In this document: positions 1 through 12,402 of the stretch, one piece after another
Numbering within the stretch: the stretch's first letter is position 1
Layout of the letters: each line of letters opens with the position of its first letter
From: Delphinapterus leucas
Lineage: Eukaryota > Chordata > Mammalia > Artiodactyla > Monodontidae
Direction of reading: 5' to 3'
Length of the DNA stretch: 64,000 nt
Assembly: GCF_002288925.2 (NCBI RefSeq)
Contig: NW_022098024.1
Coordinates: 139,729-203,728 of the forward strand
Program-made: the position numbers and the translations under genes
The notes under the pieces: generated by a model
Told to the model about the DNA's origin: nothing
The model's input: only the letters and a program-made list of their open reading frames with translations
Databases searched by the model: none

Positions 1-340
1 CTATTTTTCAATTCAGTTTAAAGACCATTCTCTTTACAAAATCAAAAACAAAAACTGAAAGAAAATAAAATTACAATAGTACAATAATTCGGCTGTTTTT
101 TTCTATTTCTTTTAAAATGCTTTTAAACTTTCAGAAATGCTGCAAAAATAGTTCAAAGAAATTTTTCTGAACCATTTGAGAGGAAGTTGTATTCATGATG
201 CTTCAACACCCTTGAATATTTTAGTGTGTAATCCCTACAAACAAGGACATTCTTTTATAACCTCAATGCAACTATCAAAATAAGGAAATTAACATGGATA
301 ATTACTTCTACCTAATCCACAGAACTCATTCAAGTTTTGC
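1..340. other. Unassigned AT-rich sequence
   Basis: No gene, tandem repeat or recognisable transposon is seen. Short frames are interrupted everywhere. Confidence 0.5.
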
Positions 341-1250
341 CAGTTTTCCCCATCATGTTCTTTAGGATCCAATCCAAAATCATGTGTGTCATTTATTTGT
401 CACAGCTATTTTAATCATCTTTTTTTAATTTGGAAAAATATCTTTAGTTTTTCCTGGGCTTTTATAATCTTCACATTTTTAAAGATTACAAGCCAGTTAT
501 TTTGTACGTTTCTCAGTTTGGGTTTTTATGATGCTTCCTCATGATTACTATGAGGTTATGCAATTTGGGCATGGATATCAATGTGGTCTTTTCATTCATT
601 GCATCCTATCAGGTTGCGTGCAATTTCAATTTGTCTAGTTATTAGCTGTGTTAACTTTTTTTTTTTTTTTTTTGCGGTACGTGGGCCTCTCACTGTTGTG
701 GCCTCTCCCGTTGCGGAGCACAGCCTCTGGACGTGCAGGCTCAGCAGCCATGGCTCACGGGCCCAGCCGCTCCGCGGCATGTGGGATCTTCCTGGACCGG
801 GGCATGAACCCGCGTCCCCTGCATCGGCAGGCGGACTCTCAACCACTGCGCCACCAGGGAAGCCTGCCATGTTAACTTTGATCACTTCCACCACTAACTT
901 TTTTACCTCTACATTAATAAGTATTTTTGGAAGGTACTGTGAGACTGTAAATATCCCATCTGTATCCAAATTTCACCCATAAGTCATAGCATGTATTGGT
1001 GGGTTTTGGCTAAATTATTATGATGATTGTCGAGTGATGATTTTCTAATATTATTCCTTCAACATTTATTAGTTACTATTCCATTGTAAATATATAATTT
1101 ATATAATCTCCTCATTGTTTAATTTGCTTATTTATATCAGTTTGACCCATGGATTTCCACTTTATTTAATTGGTTATCATCTGTGGTTATTGTTACCAAA
1201 ATCTTTGGCATCATTCTTCAGTTGTTTTCTTTCCCTCATACCCCATAATC
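341..1250. mobile_element. Ancient interspersed repeat, probably an L1M 3'-end derivative, split by a SINE
   Basis: The sequence on both sides of the SINE at 659-869 reads as one continuous old repeat that I recognise as common in mammals. It has a stretch about cytosolic-looking AT-rich text such as 'cagttattttgta', then after the SINE 'ttaactttgatcactt' and 'ttcacccataagt'. The family name is recalled, not searched; an L1M 3' region is the likeliest. It is heavily diverged and has no coding potential. Confidence 0.45.
659..869 (-). mobile_element. CHR-type tRNA-Glu-related SINE, short young form (copy 1)
   Basis: On the + strand a T-run (the SINE's A tail) is followed by the body and ends in 'ccaccagggaagcc', the complement of the tRNA-like 5' end. 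On the minus strand the tRNA part keeps an A-box-like 'tggcgcagtgg' and a B-box-like 'ggttcatgccc', the internal RNA polymerase III promoter. A 10-bp target-site duplication, 'tgttaacttt', lies at 649-658 and 870-879. Such SINEs are copied by L1 machinery and encode no protein. This structure is shared with copies at 7528, 22295 and 57009. Confidence 0.92.
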
Positions 1251-1269
1251 TAATCCATCATTAAGACCT

Positions 1270-1935
1270 GGTGGAGGTACCTTCAAATCACATTTAGAAT
1301 CTACTGACATCTTTCATTTTTGTTATTACCAACATAGTTTAACCTATCTTTATCTTTCTTCTAATTTATTTTAGTGACCTCTTGACTGGTCTCCTTGCCC
1401 CACCCTACTTGCCTGTCTCTGAAAAACAATCAGTTTTTCACAAAGCAGCTGAATGATCTCTCCAAAATGCAAATCATATCATGTCACTCACTTCTTTGCT
1501 TAAAGTCACATTGTGACTTCCTGTTGCCCTCAGAGTAAAATCCAAATTCTTTACCCAAGACAATTCTAAATGATCTAGCCCTATCTAACTCTCTGACTTT
1601 ATTTCATTCATTTCTATGCTTTACTTATCATACTTCAGCTATTTACGGTAATAAACTTTTTTGGATACATGCCCAGTATATTACTTTCCTAGGTTTTGGG
1701 CTTGCTGATCACATTTCTTCATTTGATTTGCTTCTCTTTCCTTTAAGGCAGCAGGTTAAGCCTTGCTCGTAGGAAAAGTCTGCTTTGACCACCTAGATTA
1801 AAATAGCTCCAGTTGCTAGAATGTAACACACTGCAAGTGTTTCTGTATCCCCTGTTGCTGTATCCCCAGGGCTGAGTAAAGGGCCTGGCACAAAGCAGGT
1901 GTACAATGAACATTTGCTGGATTTTTTTTTTTTTG
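1270..1935 (+). mobile_element. L2 LINE, 3' part
   Basis: The sequence follows the L2 3' region in order: 'cttgactggtctccttgcc', 'atcatgtcactca', 'agagtaaaatccaaattctt', 'atgatctagccctatc', then 'tgaccacctagattaaaat' and the end 'gggcctggcacaaagcaggtg'. L2 is an ancient mammalian LINE, so this is a fossil. It contains only short frames, and the 69-residue minus-strand frame inside it is incidental. Confidence 0.85.
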
Positions 1936-3699
1936 ACATTTTCTGTTACCATTACACCACCTTCCTTGAGTAGATGAGTAGTTCCTATTTTGTTTACGTA
2001 AATATAAATAAACGTAAATGTAAAATAAATAATAGGTATAAATTAAAAGTACTACCTCCTGTCTTCAGCATTTTTAATAGGCTCAGATTTTTGAAAGCTA
2101 TGTATAAAGATGACAGGATGGTCCTGTTATCAATGATGTCAAAAAGATTGGTATAAAGCTATAAGAATATGTGGAGGATTGAAGTTCATACACTACATGC
2201 TATAGTGAGGAAAATAAAAGATTCAAAGAAATTTCTTGGTTTTTTAGTTCTACTACATAGCTGGATGTTCATTTTAAAAATTCTCTCATCTCTTATGAAT
2301 AATTTTTCTCTTGAGAGTTTCTGACCCTAGCATCATATATTTTTTCATTGAAACTTTAGAAATCTACCTTCCTAAATTCTAGGTTAAGTAGCTGATAATC
2401 TCATATCTTTTATTTGTTTGTTGATTGGATAATTTCGCTTACAAAATTCCATGCTGACCCCACTAACTCCCCAATTTCCTGTGATTTACATAACACTAAT
2501 GGTTTCCCCACAATCCAGTCCAGATAGTCCTATTGCCTCCTCCCATTTCCAAAAGATGGAATGGCCAAAAAGGAAGGGAAACATTTACCAGGGTTCTACT
2601 TCTAGGAGAATGGACTTGCAGATGTCAGAATTGTTTTTATATTGTATTTTATACATTTTCAAACTGTGACCATTGTTAAAGCCTCTGAAATCAGAAATAC
2701 AGCCAAATATGCCATAAAAATATTTTGAATTCTTTCTTATTAAACAAACTTTGCAAATTTGGTGAGAACCCCAGATGTGTGCTGTCCTTGTAGGTTTGAG
2801 TTTTCTCAACTAGCAACACATTAGTGGCTCTGTCCAATTAATATTAGGCTGCACATTCATTTTATAAATTCTTCTGATTTATAATATATTTTTTAAAAAA
2901 TTTGCACATGCACACAAGTTTATTCATAAATCATTTTGCTTACCATCGTATAAGATTCTTTACTAACTGCCTTATTTATTTACTATATTAGACACATGAG
3001 TGAATAGATGAGTAAGCTATTCTAAAAGCATTATGCCTTCTTGTAGGTGCTGGGCAGAATATAACTTCATTTCTTAACTGAGCTTTAAAGTGATTTCTTG
3101 ACATAAGTGCATACTGCCCTTTGAATTAGACTAACAATAATGTTGCCAAGGGAAAGTTTGGAAACAACTTTGGCTGTTGGATGAAAAATGACTTGCAGAC
3201 AAGCAAGAATGGAGGCAAGGAGGTCAGTTATGAGACTGTTGAAATCATGCTGGTGAGAGATGATGGTGGCTTGAACTAGGATGGCAGCAGTGGAGCTGAA
3301 GAATAGTGAACAGTTTCAAAATATGCTTTTGAGGTGCTACCAATTGGACGTGCTCATGGGTTGAATGTAGGTGCTGAGGAAAAAATGGGACATGTTAAAT
3401 TGTTAAAAATTATTTGCAAAGCAAAATAGATACATTTTTTTCTCCTCTGCATAGAATTCTAAGTTGAAATGCCAGTTTACTCAGATAACTTTTTATTTAG
3501 GCATATGATAAAGCAAATATACTTAATAACCATGTCTCCTTGGGCAATTAGGAGGTCAATGAATCCTCTAAAACTGCATGCAAAATTTTAAATTTATGCC
3601 TGTGCTTTTACTGGGAAGAAAGTCCACAGCTTTCCTCATATTCTCAAAGAAGTCTTTGAACAAGAACAGATTAAAAGCTTCGTCTATTATCCCATAAAA
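1936..3699. other. Unassigned single-copy-looking sequence
   Basis: I recognise no repeat and no gene-like frame. The region is AT-rich. Frames of 60-74 residues near 1974, 2451 and 2585 lack any domain or splice context. Confidence 0.5.
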
Positions 3700-4090
3700 T
3701 GCCATGTAACAGATCACTCCAAAACTCAGTAACGTAAATCACCATCGTTTGTTCTTACTCACATGCTTGTGTGCCAGCCAGAATCATTCTGCTGATTTTG
3801 GTTGGGCCCAGCTGGACCCTGCTCCAGGTCATAGGTTCAGATCAGAGCTACTCCTTTGTCATTCATCTTTCTGGGTCCAGTGAGCCCCTTGGGATATGTT
3901 GTTTTCATGATGGAAGAAGTACAAGAGTGAAAGCCCAGTCCCACAAGCACATTTCGAGCTTCTGCTTGCATAGTCTGCTGACATTCCATTGGTCAAAGTA
4001 AATCACATGACAAATTCCAAAGACAAGGGATAGGAAAGTTCACTGCATCTCTAAGTGGGAGGGACAGTAAAGTCGCATGGTAAAGGACAT
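3700..4090 (-). mobile_element. MLT1-like MaLR LTR fragment
   Basis: The order of segments matches an antisense MLT1-type LTR: 'gccatgtaacagatcactcc', 'aaaactcagtaacgtaaatca', the middle 'gggcccagctggaccctgct', and the late segment 'ccattggtcaaagtaaatca' with 'gtgggagggacagtaaagt'. It is very diverged. The 76-residue + frame inside it is not a gene. Confidence 0.55.
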
Positions 4091-5526
4091 CCAAAAGTTA
4101 AAAGGCAAACTAATATCTTGTTTGTTTATTTCTGATTTTTTTATTTCCCTTTCCAAACTTGTACTACCAAACAAAGTCAAGTTGGCATTTTATGGAGAAT
4201 GAATATACCAGTTTCTCTCTCTCTTGCAGCACCTCCTCCCTGGGCTATGCTTTGTATTTGAAATCTTCCTCAACTAAAGCTCTGATCTTTGGATGTGGCT
4301 TGATGGGGACTAATGTGAGATCCTGGAGGTTTATCTTTCTAAATGAGCTTAACTCAATATCCAACCCTAGGACTTGCTAAGATGAATGGTTTTTGCACTG
4401 CTTGGCTTTATGTGTCATTCTGACAGTTTGTAGTCGGATCTCAAAGAAACAAAAATCCAATAAAACCAACATACAGGTGCACAGACACAGACACACACAC
4501 ACACACACACACACACACCCCACTATCTATAAAGAGATATTTCTTTTCCTTGCAATGCCATTTCAGTTTTCTAGCAGTTAGGTATCCCTGGAGCATTTAA
4601 TAAAGGGTCTCAGAACTCAGAATATCTTCCCTTTTCCTCCAACTTCAACTCATTCCAAGAAGGATATATCTTAATTTGCATCTTTTAAATAAAAACACAA
4701 GGAGTGAGATGATCTACTTACAAAATCAGCTAGCAAACGGTGTTCCTGTCAACCTCAGCTGACAGGATTAAAACTCATCTGTGGAATCAGGAACTCCCTG
4801 CAATCACATCCAACCAGACTTCAATCAGAACTCAGGCATATGTAAGCTTCTTGATTTCAGATGTTTTTAAAAAACATTTCCTTTCATCCTCTAGATCTTT
4901 GCTGAAGAATTTACTTTGCCTTTTCTTGAAAGCATCTCCTTTGGTATGCACACGCAGTTTTTAATCTTTTCCTTTCACCAGTGCAAAGATTGAAGCAATC
5001 TGTAATTAATGACTTGAAAAATATTTAGCTGGATTTAAAGAAAGAGACCCAAACAGTAAAAAGCTACACATAGTCATGACTCCTTTAATTGAGGGAATGC
5101 TAGAGAATTCTGCAAAATTTGCTAAAATACTGAGGCAGTTCCACATTGACCCATACAAGGGATATGGAAGCCTGCATAATACTGTTTTAGTGGCTCTCCA
5201 GACACTGGTTACATAGTCAAAATGTCTAAAGATGATCAATAATTAATCCTGAATATTTAAAGTGTGTTTTTATTTGGTGGCAGGGGACTTACCTAGATGA
5301 CCTCTTTGCATGTCTGCCGATTTAGACCAAATCAAGTTGACTTTATTAAATAGGATTCTCTTTCTCCCTCAAAGCTATCTGTGTTTAGGGAGAAAGCATA
5401 TAAGTCAATCTCTGCCTACTGATTTCTCTCCTTGTAGAATACGTGAAGGAGAAACATCCTGCAAGGTCTTTCTCTGGCAAAGGAGTAAGTAGACAATCTA
5501 ATCTTAAAGGCATCAAAATATATGTG
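4091..5526. other. Unassigned sequence apart from a CA microsatellite
   Basis: Apart from the dinucleotide tract at 4479-4520, nothing is recognised. Frames of 60-77 residues at 4159, 4740, 5006 and 5310 show no domain, repeat family or conserved start context. Confidence 0.5.
4479..4520. repeat. (CA)n microsatellite
   Basis: A run of about 17 perfect CA units with an imperfect CAGA lead-in. Its length makes it likely to vary between individuals. Confidence 0.95.
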
Positions 5527-5720
5527 GGGCTCTGGAGTCAGAATGGTTTGCATTTGGATCCTGGCTTACTTACTCTGTGACCTTGAGTTAGTGGGTCAAC
5601 TGGTTTAGTCTCAGTTTCCTTCAAAGTTTTCTGTGGGGATCATGGGAAATAGCGTGTGTAAAATCAATTCTCAGTCCAATTCCTGACAAAAAGTAAGCAT
5701 TTTAAAACACTGTTTAATAA
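5527..5720 (-). mobile_element. MIR SINE
   Basis: On the + strand it reads as the MIR reverse complement in order: 'ggctctggagtcaga', 'gatcctggcttactta', 'ctctgtgaccttgagtta', 'ctcagtttccttc', then 'ggggatcatgggaaatag'. MIR is an ancient tRNA-derived SINE. Divergence is high, as expected. Confidence 0.8.
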
Positions 5721-7100
5721 TGAATTGCTCTATCTACTGGCTTTGTTTAAATCTTCAGAAATAAGCGGTGGTATGGGCTATGAAAATGAATGAAGTGTTA
5801 GTTCAAATTGTTGGTCAAAATTAACATTTGAATGTACTATGCACAAAGGTTTATTCTACCTTCTGGGGGACATGGAACATTCTTTTTAAATGGCTTTCTA
5901 ATGAAATAACATCCTCAAAGCAACTTGTCAATAAGTGCTTGTCACCAAGTTCTAATCAAAGTATGAGAATGGAGACCACATAGTCAAAGGTCGATAAGTC
6001 AGACGGATTAGTCTTAAAAGAGTTCCTGGAGAGGGATGATTTAGAAACAGATTTTAGATAGGTAGAAAGGAACAAGGAGACATTCCCTCTCTTGATCACT
6101 TATCTTTTATTTACCCTTTATGTACTAGGCCCTATCCTCTGTGAAATGAGGGAATCGAAGGTGAAAAGACAAAGTCTCTGAGCAAGCAGAGCCTCTGGTC
6201 TAATGCATGATTGTGCTGGAACTTAGTGCTTTGGAGAGAATGCCTGAAAACTCTACTGTTTCCTTGTAGTGGCGGGTTTGACTTGGGGTGTAAGAAATGA
6301 TGCTGGTTATCTGGGTGGGGGGAGCACTGGGGAAAGATTTCAGAGGCCATCCTGAGAAATTTGAGAAAAATTTAGTAGGAAAAATAAGAGGAAACCCTAA
6401 TAGGTTCTTGATATTTTCGTAGGAAGAAGTGCAATGATCTAAATAGTATTGTAGAATGCTAACTTTGGCAGCTATAAGTGCAATTGATTAGATAAGGGAG
6501 AGAATGGGGTTCATTGGGTTATATATATACATTTAATATATGATATATATATAATATATATGTGTATATATAATATAGTAGGAACAACCTCATATTATAC
6601 ATATGTTCTCTAGAGAACAGAATTATTCTCTTCATTTGTGGAGTGTGAGAGAATAATTATAATAGTGAATGAAACCTAGAAGAATCAGCAGATCACCCAG
6701 TAGGTCACTACAGAAGCTGGTTATGTGAATCTTACTCACATTTTACCAATATTTGAACTTATCACTGAATACCTCTCTGTCCTTCAATTCTTAGTTTATT
6801 GGCAAGACTTTAAAAAAGGAAATGATTAGGCTCTTACGTCCAGTGGGAGGATGTATAGTCAACTTAACTATTTCTAGGATGGTTCACAGTTAGAGCCAGA
6901 TATTCAAGTGTCTTAGAAACTAAAAGTGATGCTTACTTTGCAGAAACAGAGATAGGGTGGGGACAAACATGCTTTACTCTTGTTCAGAGAAAAACTAGAT
7001 TTGCTGTTTTATATTTTCTCGTGAATTTCTCGAAAAGGTACAGAAAGGTTTTTTAAAAAATTTTAAAGTGGTATTCATATATTATATGATGGTATTTATA
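5721..7100. other. Unassigned sequence with an AT-rich tract
   Basis: No gene or clear transposon. A short segment near 6110-6140 resembles part of a MIR but is too small to call. The 72-residue minus frame at 6132-6350 has no recognisable feature. Confidence 0.45.
6520..6578. repeat. AT-rich simple repeat (TA/TATAA)
   Basis: An almost pure alternation of TA and ATA units with a short TGTG interruption. Confidence 0.85.
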
Positions 7101-7107
7101 ATGTCTC

Positions 7108-7496
7108 TCTAATAAACTCAATTGTGCCTCCCCCCGCCCCCAATTCATATGTTGAAGTCCTAATCCCCAGTGTAAATGTACTTGGAGACAGGGCCTTTAA
7201 AGAGGTAGGTTAGGTTAAATGAGGTCATAATGATGGGGCTGTAATCCAATTAAAACTAGTGCCCTTATAAGAACAGAGAGACATCAGGAATGCATGTGCA
7301 GAGAGAAAAAGTCATGCGAGGACACAGAAAGAAGGGCCATTTGCAAGCCAAGGAGAGAGGCCACAAGAGAATTGAAACTTGCCAGCACTTTGATCTTGAA
7401 CTTCAAGCTTCAAAAACTGTAAGAAAATAAGTTTCTGTTGTTTAAACCACCCAGTCTGTGGTATTTTGTTATGAGAGCCCTAGCAGACTAATACAA
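7108..7496 (+). mobile_element. MaLR-type solo LTR (MST/MLT1-like)
   Basis: It reads from 'caattcatatgttgaagtcc' through 'ggagacagggcctttaaaga', 'atgaggtcataatgatgggg' and 'aagtttctgttgtttaaacc' to 'gcagactaatac'. These are features of a common MaLR LTR, including an AATAA-type end region. The same family lies in the opposite orientation at 20458-20858. The exact subfamily is not certain. No internal retroviral sequence is attached. Confidence 0.7.
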
Positions 7497-7527
7497 CCTC
7501 TATCTATATACAAGACATAAATACGAT

Positions 7528-7731
7528 TTTTTTTTTTTTTTGCGGTATGTGGGCCTCTCACTGTTGTGGCCTCTCCCGTTGCGGAGCACAGGCTCCGGAT
7601 GCGCAGGCTCAGCGGCCATGGCTCACGGGCCCAGCCACTCCGCGGCATGTGGGATCTTCCCGGACCGGGGCACGAACCCGTGTCCCCTGCATCGGCAGGC
7701 GGACTCTCAACCACTGCGCCACCAGGGAAGC
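7528..7731 (-). mobile_element. CHR-type tRNA-Glu-related SINE, short young form (copy 2)
   Basis: A T-run is followed by the standard body and the 'ccaccagggaagcc' end. The 12-bp target-site duplication is 'cataaatacgat' (7516-7527) and 'cataaatatgat' (7732-7743); the single difference is a CpG changed to TpG. The element sits a few bases after the MaLR LTR. The frames of 69-105 residues across it on both strands are by-products of its GC-rich body. Confidence 0.93.
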
Positions 7732-7743
7732 CATAAATATGAT

Positions 7744-9442
7744 ATTTAAACAAAATATTACAATGTCTGTTTCACATTATTTTAGGCAGACAGCCTTTAT
7801 TGAGCAGGTACTGGGCAGTGTCTCTGTATATCCATTATTTTGTCACAGTTTTGCTATGCGATAATTATTCTTCTTTCCTGAGGTCAATTAGCTGGAAAGT
7901 AGCAAATCCCTATCCAATTCAATCCCAAGTCTTGGTTTACAAGTATAATTATTTTTCCATAATTCTATGCTAGTTCTCCTGAGTGGAATCTAAAACTCAC
8001 TGCATTTTAACTCAGCACCATTATTGTGTGGCCTCTGGAGATAGAATTATCATTCTGTCCCTTTAATTCTTTCATGAGTTCAGACATGTACTCTACCTCA
8101 CAGCAACACAGATCAGCTGAAAACAGAGAGCATCTGGTTTTGCTGCAGGCAGCAAGCACATCACTTTTTATGAACACACGTACTATGAACTCATGGTTAG
8201 GAAACCTTTGCATTGTGTTTCAATTTAACAGCTATTACTTCTTGTTCAAAGGTCTTGCTGTGTGTTCAGTTTTCCCTCCAAATACCAGAGGGGAATGGGA
8301 AACTGAAGTGCCATAAAACACTTGGAGCCTTCATTTATTGCAGATTAATTAGAGAATCAAAGGGGCGGAAAGAGCAGTTCTTCTGCTTCCAAACCGTGGG
8401 GAACTAGAGTGTAGCAGAATAAGCCAAATAGACACTAGGGATTGAGATTTGTTTTCATGTTCAGAAGAATAAGGTTCATAGGATGTTAAACCTATCATGT
8501 CATGAATCATGTAGATTAGGATAATATAAAAACAGGGATTTGTTCACTAAATGCTGAGCCTCTAGCATGAGGACTTTTATGAAACTCTTCTGATAATGTG
8601 CAGCCAGTTTGGAAGTTTAATCTAAAAGATACCTCTCATTTCCAGGCAATTAACATTCTAACTTAACCAGTCATTGACTACAAGGTTGAGACCTTCTCCT
8701 TCATACTGTTCCAATTCTTCTACTCTCTCTCTCATCCTCCAACCACCCCAACACAACAAAGACAGTGTGTATGTAACAAGAAGTATACCCAGAGAGTAGG
8801 AGGGAAGCTTTTTCCTTTCTCATCCATGGGATCGTAATTAAACATCTGGAGGCCCATTTCTAAGGGAAGAGACCACGTGTCTTATGCATAGAACTGCCTC
8901 TGAACCACTGACTTTTTCACACAGTTGTCAATGCACTGTTGACTTCCTAATGAACTTGCAACTTCTTAACTTCTTGTTTATTGGGAAAGCTCAGCTTATG
9001 GTACATGAGAAATTGGAATTAGAGATTCCCAGACACTGTTTCTTCAGCTCCATTAAGGAAACATTTGGAGAGATGGCAGGAGGGGTGTCTGTGATGTTGG
9101 GGAATGTGCCAGAAAGGGAGAGTTATAAAATCCTCTAGGTCTATCATCTTTTCCTTTATGTTGTACCCACTGTGAGATTAGATGGGCATCCCAGTGACTC
9201 GTTTTCAGTCCACACAATGTCTTTTATGTCTGTTTTTCTCTCATGCTCTTGATTCCATGGATGTGATAGTTGGGAATATGGCAAATGGTTGCCTTTGGAT
9301 TCATGAAAGAAAATTCTATCCAAAGAAGGGCCAAAAGGCAATCTATAAAGGATGCTGGATTAGCCTTTTTGAATGATTTGTTGGAAAGGTAAATAGCATT
9401 TTCATTTCTGATGAGATGGATCTGTCACAGCTCCAGGAAATA
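7744..9442. other. Unassigned single-copy-looking sequence
   Basis: No repeat family or gene recognised. The part at 8000-8420 is less AT-rich and has overlapping frames of 64-96 residues on both strands, none with a domain. It contains 'cagattaattaga' and 'atcaaagg' close together, which resemble homeodomain and TCF/LEF sites; this is only a hint of regulatory DNA. Confidence 0.45.
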
Positions 9443-9450
9443 TGTGTGTT

Positions 9451-9483
<33 letters not shown>

Positions 9484-9514
9484 CAGTGAGACAGAAAGAC
9501 AGAGAGACACAGAG
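9443..9514. repeat. (TG)n(GA)n compound microsatellite
   Basis: A TG run passes directly into a GA run and then into imperfect GACA units. Confidence 0.93.
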
Positions 9515-9554
9515 AATCCATACTAGTAAAAGGCTTCTGACCAATATATTGTTT

Positions 9555-9760
9555 GTATAGGAATAGAAGTCTGTAGTTTATACAGTGCTTTCCACATAGA
9601 TTATGTCATTTCATTCTTATAACATCCCTATGATATAAATACTACCCTAGGTTGACAAATAAGGAGGCTGAAAGGTTAAGTGGCTTTGCCCTGCTGGTAG
9701 GAGGCATAAATATGGTTTGAATCTATTTTCAGGCAAACATCATGCTCCAGCAATGGTGCT
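9555..9760 (+). mobile_element. MIR SINE
   Basis: The order of segments matches MIR: 'tacagtgctttccacataga', 'tcatttcattcttataacat', 'ccctatgatataaatact', 'aggctgaaaggttaagtggc', then a decayed end. It is diverged. Confidence 0.72.
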
Positions 9761-9999
9761 ACACTGAACACTTACATAGGGTCTGACCTAAGCCATAGAA
9801 TGCAGTACCCCTACTTACAGAAATTTAGTATAAAAAAAAAAATAGTTAATTTTTTATCCCTAACAGTTAAGATTGGGCATAAGGGCTTTGGTAAACCAGT
9901 GTTTACAGTGAAAGTTTTTTTTTTTTCTTTCTTTTAACATTGTTCCTGATTACAAAAGCAATATACAGATATTCGGTTTCAACTCCAACATGGAAAGAT
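9761..9999. other. Unassigned sequence
   Basis: Short A- and T-runs with no recognisable element. The upstream limit of the neighbouring L1M could lie inside this stretch. Confidence 0.4.
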
Positions 10000-12402
10000 C
10001 TTCGAAGCCATCAATCCCGTCTTTTCAACAGGAAAAAGCTTACCAAGTAGAAAATGATGACATTTATGGACCCTTCGGAGAATTGAGGCAGTAGGACAGA
10101 CCGTCACCCTGGAATCTGGAGAGACTGGTGAAAACCAAGAGCCATACGTGGTAGCAACACTTCACTGATAGTTTTGATAAGTTGCTGGAGGCTGAGTATA
10201 CTCTAGTGTGAAATGAGAAACTCCTGGAAGACCAGTTTTGTAGATTTTACCTCCAGGAACTCCACCAGAATCTCATGGTAAGAACTGAGAAATACCCCCT
10301 TAAAAGGGCTCTGACGGGAAGGGATAAAGTAACCATTGTGAAATATGTTCAAGCAAACAAAGGACTACTCTTCAGAAGGAAGGACTTTACAAGAGCCTCA
10401 TCACAGCTGGGAAAAGTTCATTTCTCCTACTTTAGCACCCTTTAACCTTCTTGTCTCACCTGAGGCGGTGGTGGGGAGTGGGGACACATACCACTGGATC
10501 AACACTTGTGAAGGTGACAACCCAAGAAGACAGACCCACTAAAGACTAGGATTTAATCATAAGAATATAGAATTCTTCTTTTCTCCAATACCTTATGCCT
10601 ACCTACATCAGTAGGGCTGTAGTGTAACATCAGCATATTCCAGCTGAAAGAGCTGTAAGACACAAACTCTTTCCGAGGAGGAGTACTTAGGGTAGGCCAA
10701 AGTCAAGAGGAGAGACAAAAGCAAGGACATTTGAGGAATTTGAAGCCTCTGGCACTTATGGATTCTAAAAACATTAAATCCTAGCCAGATTTATGTAAAT
10801 TCTCACACTGAAGGCCTGTTTACCTAAATTTTTTTATTACCTAATGTGTTCAACATTTAACAAAAAATTATAAGGCAAGAAGAAACCAGTCATAAGAAAC
10901 AAAGCAAACATCAGAACCAGACTCAGATATGACACGAATGTTGGACATGTTAAATAAGGAATTTACAATAACTGTCATGAATATATTAAGGGCTCTAATG
11001 GAAAAAGTAGATAGCATACAAGAATAGATGGGCAATACAGACATAGAGATGGAAGAAATAATAAAATGAAATGCTAGCAATGAAAAACTAAAACAGAAAT
11101 GAGGGCCTTTGATGGACTAATCAGTAGAGTAGACATTGCTGAGGAAACAACCCGTGAGCATGAAGATAAGTCAATAGAAACTTTGCAGACTGAAATGCAA
11201 AGAAAGAAAGAGAGAGAAAAAAGAAAGAATGGAAGAAAAGAAAAAGAAAACAGCCTGGAACATCCAAGAACTGTAGGATGAATTCAAAAGGTGTATATGC
11301 CAAAAGGAGAAGAAAGAAGGAAGCAGAAGAAATATTGACTAATGGCTGAAAATATTTCAAAACCACTGAAGCACAAACTCAGGAAGCTCAGAGAATACTT
11401 TGTAGAATCAATATCAAAACAAAACTACTGCTAGCATATCTATTCAATCTTCAGAAAACCAAAGAGAAAGAGAATATCTTGAAAGAAGCTGGAGAAAAAA
11501 AAAAACTTACCTATAGAGAAACAAGGATAAGAATTATAGTGGACTTCTCATAAGAAAATATGCAAGCAAGAAGAGAGTGGAGTGAACTATTTAGAGTGTT
11601 GAAAATAAAACCCACCAATCTAGAATTCTATATCCAGTGAAATGATTCTTTGAAAGTAAAGGAGAAACAAAGACTTTCACTTTCATCATTGGCAGATCCG
11701 CCCTGCAAGAACTGTTGATTAATGCTCTTCAGGGGGAAGGAAAGTTATATAGGTCAGAAATATGGATCTATATAAAGAAAGGAAGAATATCAGAGAACTA
11801 ATAAATAAATATCAGAGAACTAATATCAGAAAATTATATAGGTCAGAAATACGGATCTATATAAAGAAAGGAAGAATATCAGAGAACTAATACATGAGAG
11901 TAAAGTAAAATATTTAAATTTTGTTGGTCTTAATTGATTTAAAAATAACCAGTTAATGATAGTAATATTGAGTTGGGTGGTTATAGCATATGGATAAGTG
12001 AAATAAGTGACAATTATGTCATAAAAAATGAATGGGAGGAATTAGGAATATTCTGTTTTTAGATACCTGCATTACACGTGAAGTAGTATAGTGTTATTTC
12101 AAAGTAGGATTAGATTAGTCCAAAATGTATATTAGAAACCCTATAGCAACCACCAAAAACTTTAAGAGAGAAGTATAAGTGATATGCTAAGAGAAAAGAT
12201 AAAAATGGAATCATATAAAATGCTTTATTAAAATAAAAGAAGGCAAAAGAAGAGGGCATGGAGGAAAAGCAAACAGAATAAATAGAAAATAGTTACAAAC
12301 ATGGTGGATATTAAACCCACTATATCAATAATCACTTTAATATAAATGGTCTAAATATTCCAATTAAAAGACAGAGACTCTCAGAATGGATAAAATGGCT
12401 GA
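10000..12402 (+). mobile_element. Ancient L1M: 5' region, ORF1 remnant and start of ORF2
   Basis: This is an old L1 in + orientation. The first kilobase resembles an L1M 5' region. From about 10870 the text follows an L1M ORF1 region, with segments such as 'tggacatgttaaataagg' and 'gatccgccctgcaagaactg'. Near 12330-12400 it reaches the start of the ORF2 endonuclease region ('ttccaattaaaagacagaga'). It then jumps at about 12402 straight to a 3'-end region, so most of ORF2 is missing. All frames are broken. It continues at 12403-12981 and, beyond the younger L1, at 19338. Confidence 0.7.
11745..11893 (+). repeat. Imperfect local tandem duplication within L1M
   Basis: A segment of about 59 bp beginning 'ttatataggtcagaaata' at 11745 recurs at 11834, an offset of 89 bp, with almost no differences. 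Its end motif 'aatatcagagaactaata' occurs a third time between them. The near identity contrasts with the age of the host element, so the duplication is probably recent. Confidence 0.85.

Noticed and set aside
659..869. tRNA gene
   Set aside because: The tRNA-like end belongs to a SINE with a body, tail and target-site duplication; it is not a functional tRNA.
581..982. 133-residue + frame and overlapping minus frames
   Set aside because: They are read through the SINE at 659-869. Similar frames appear at every SINE copy, so they are by-products of its GC-rich body.
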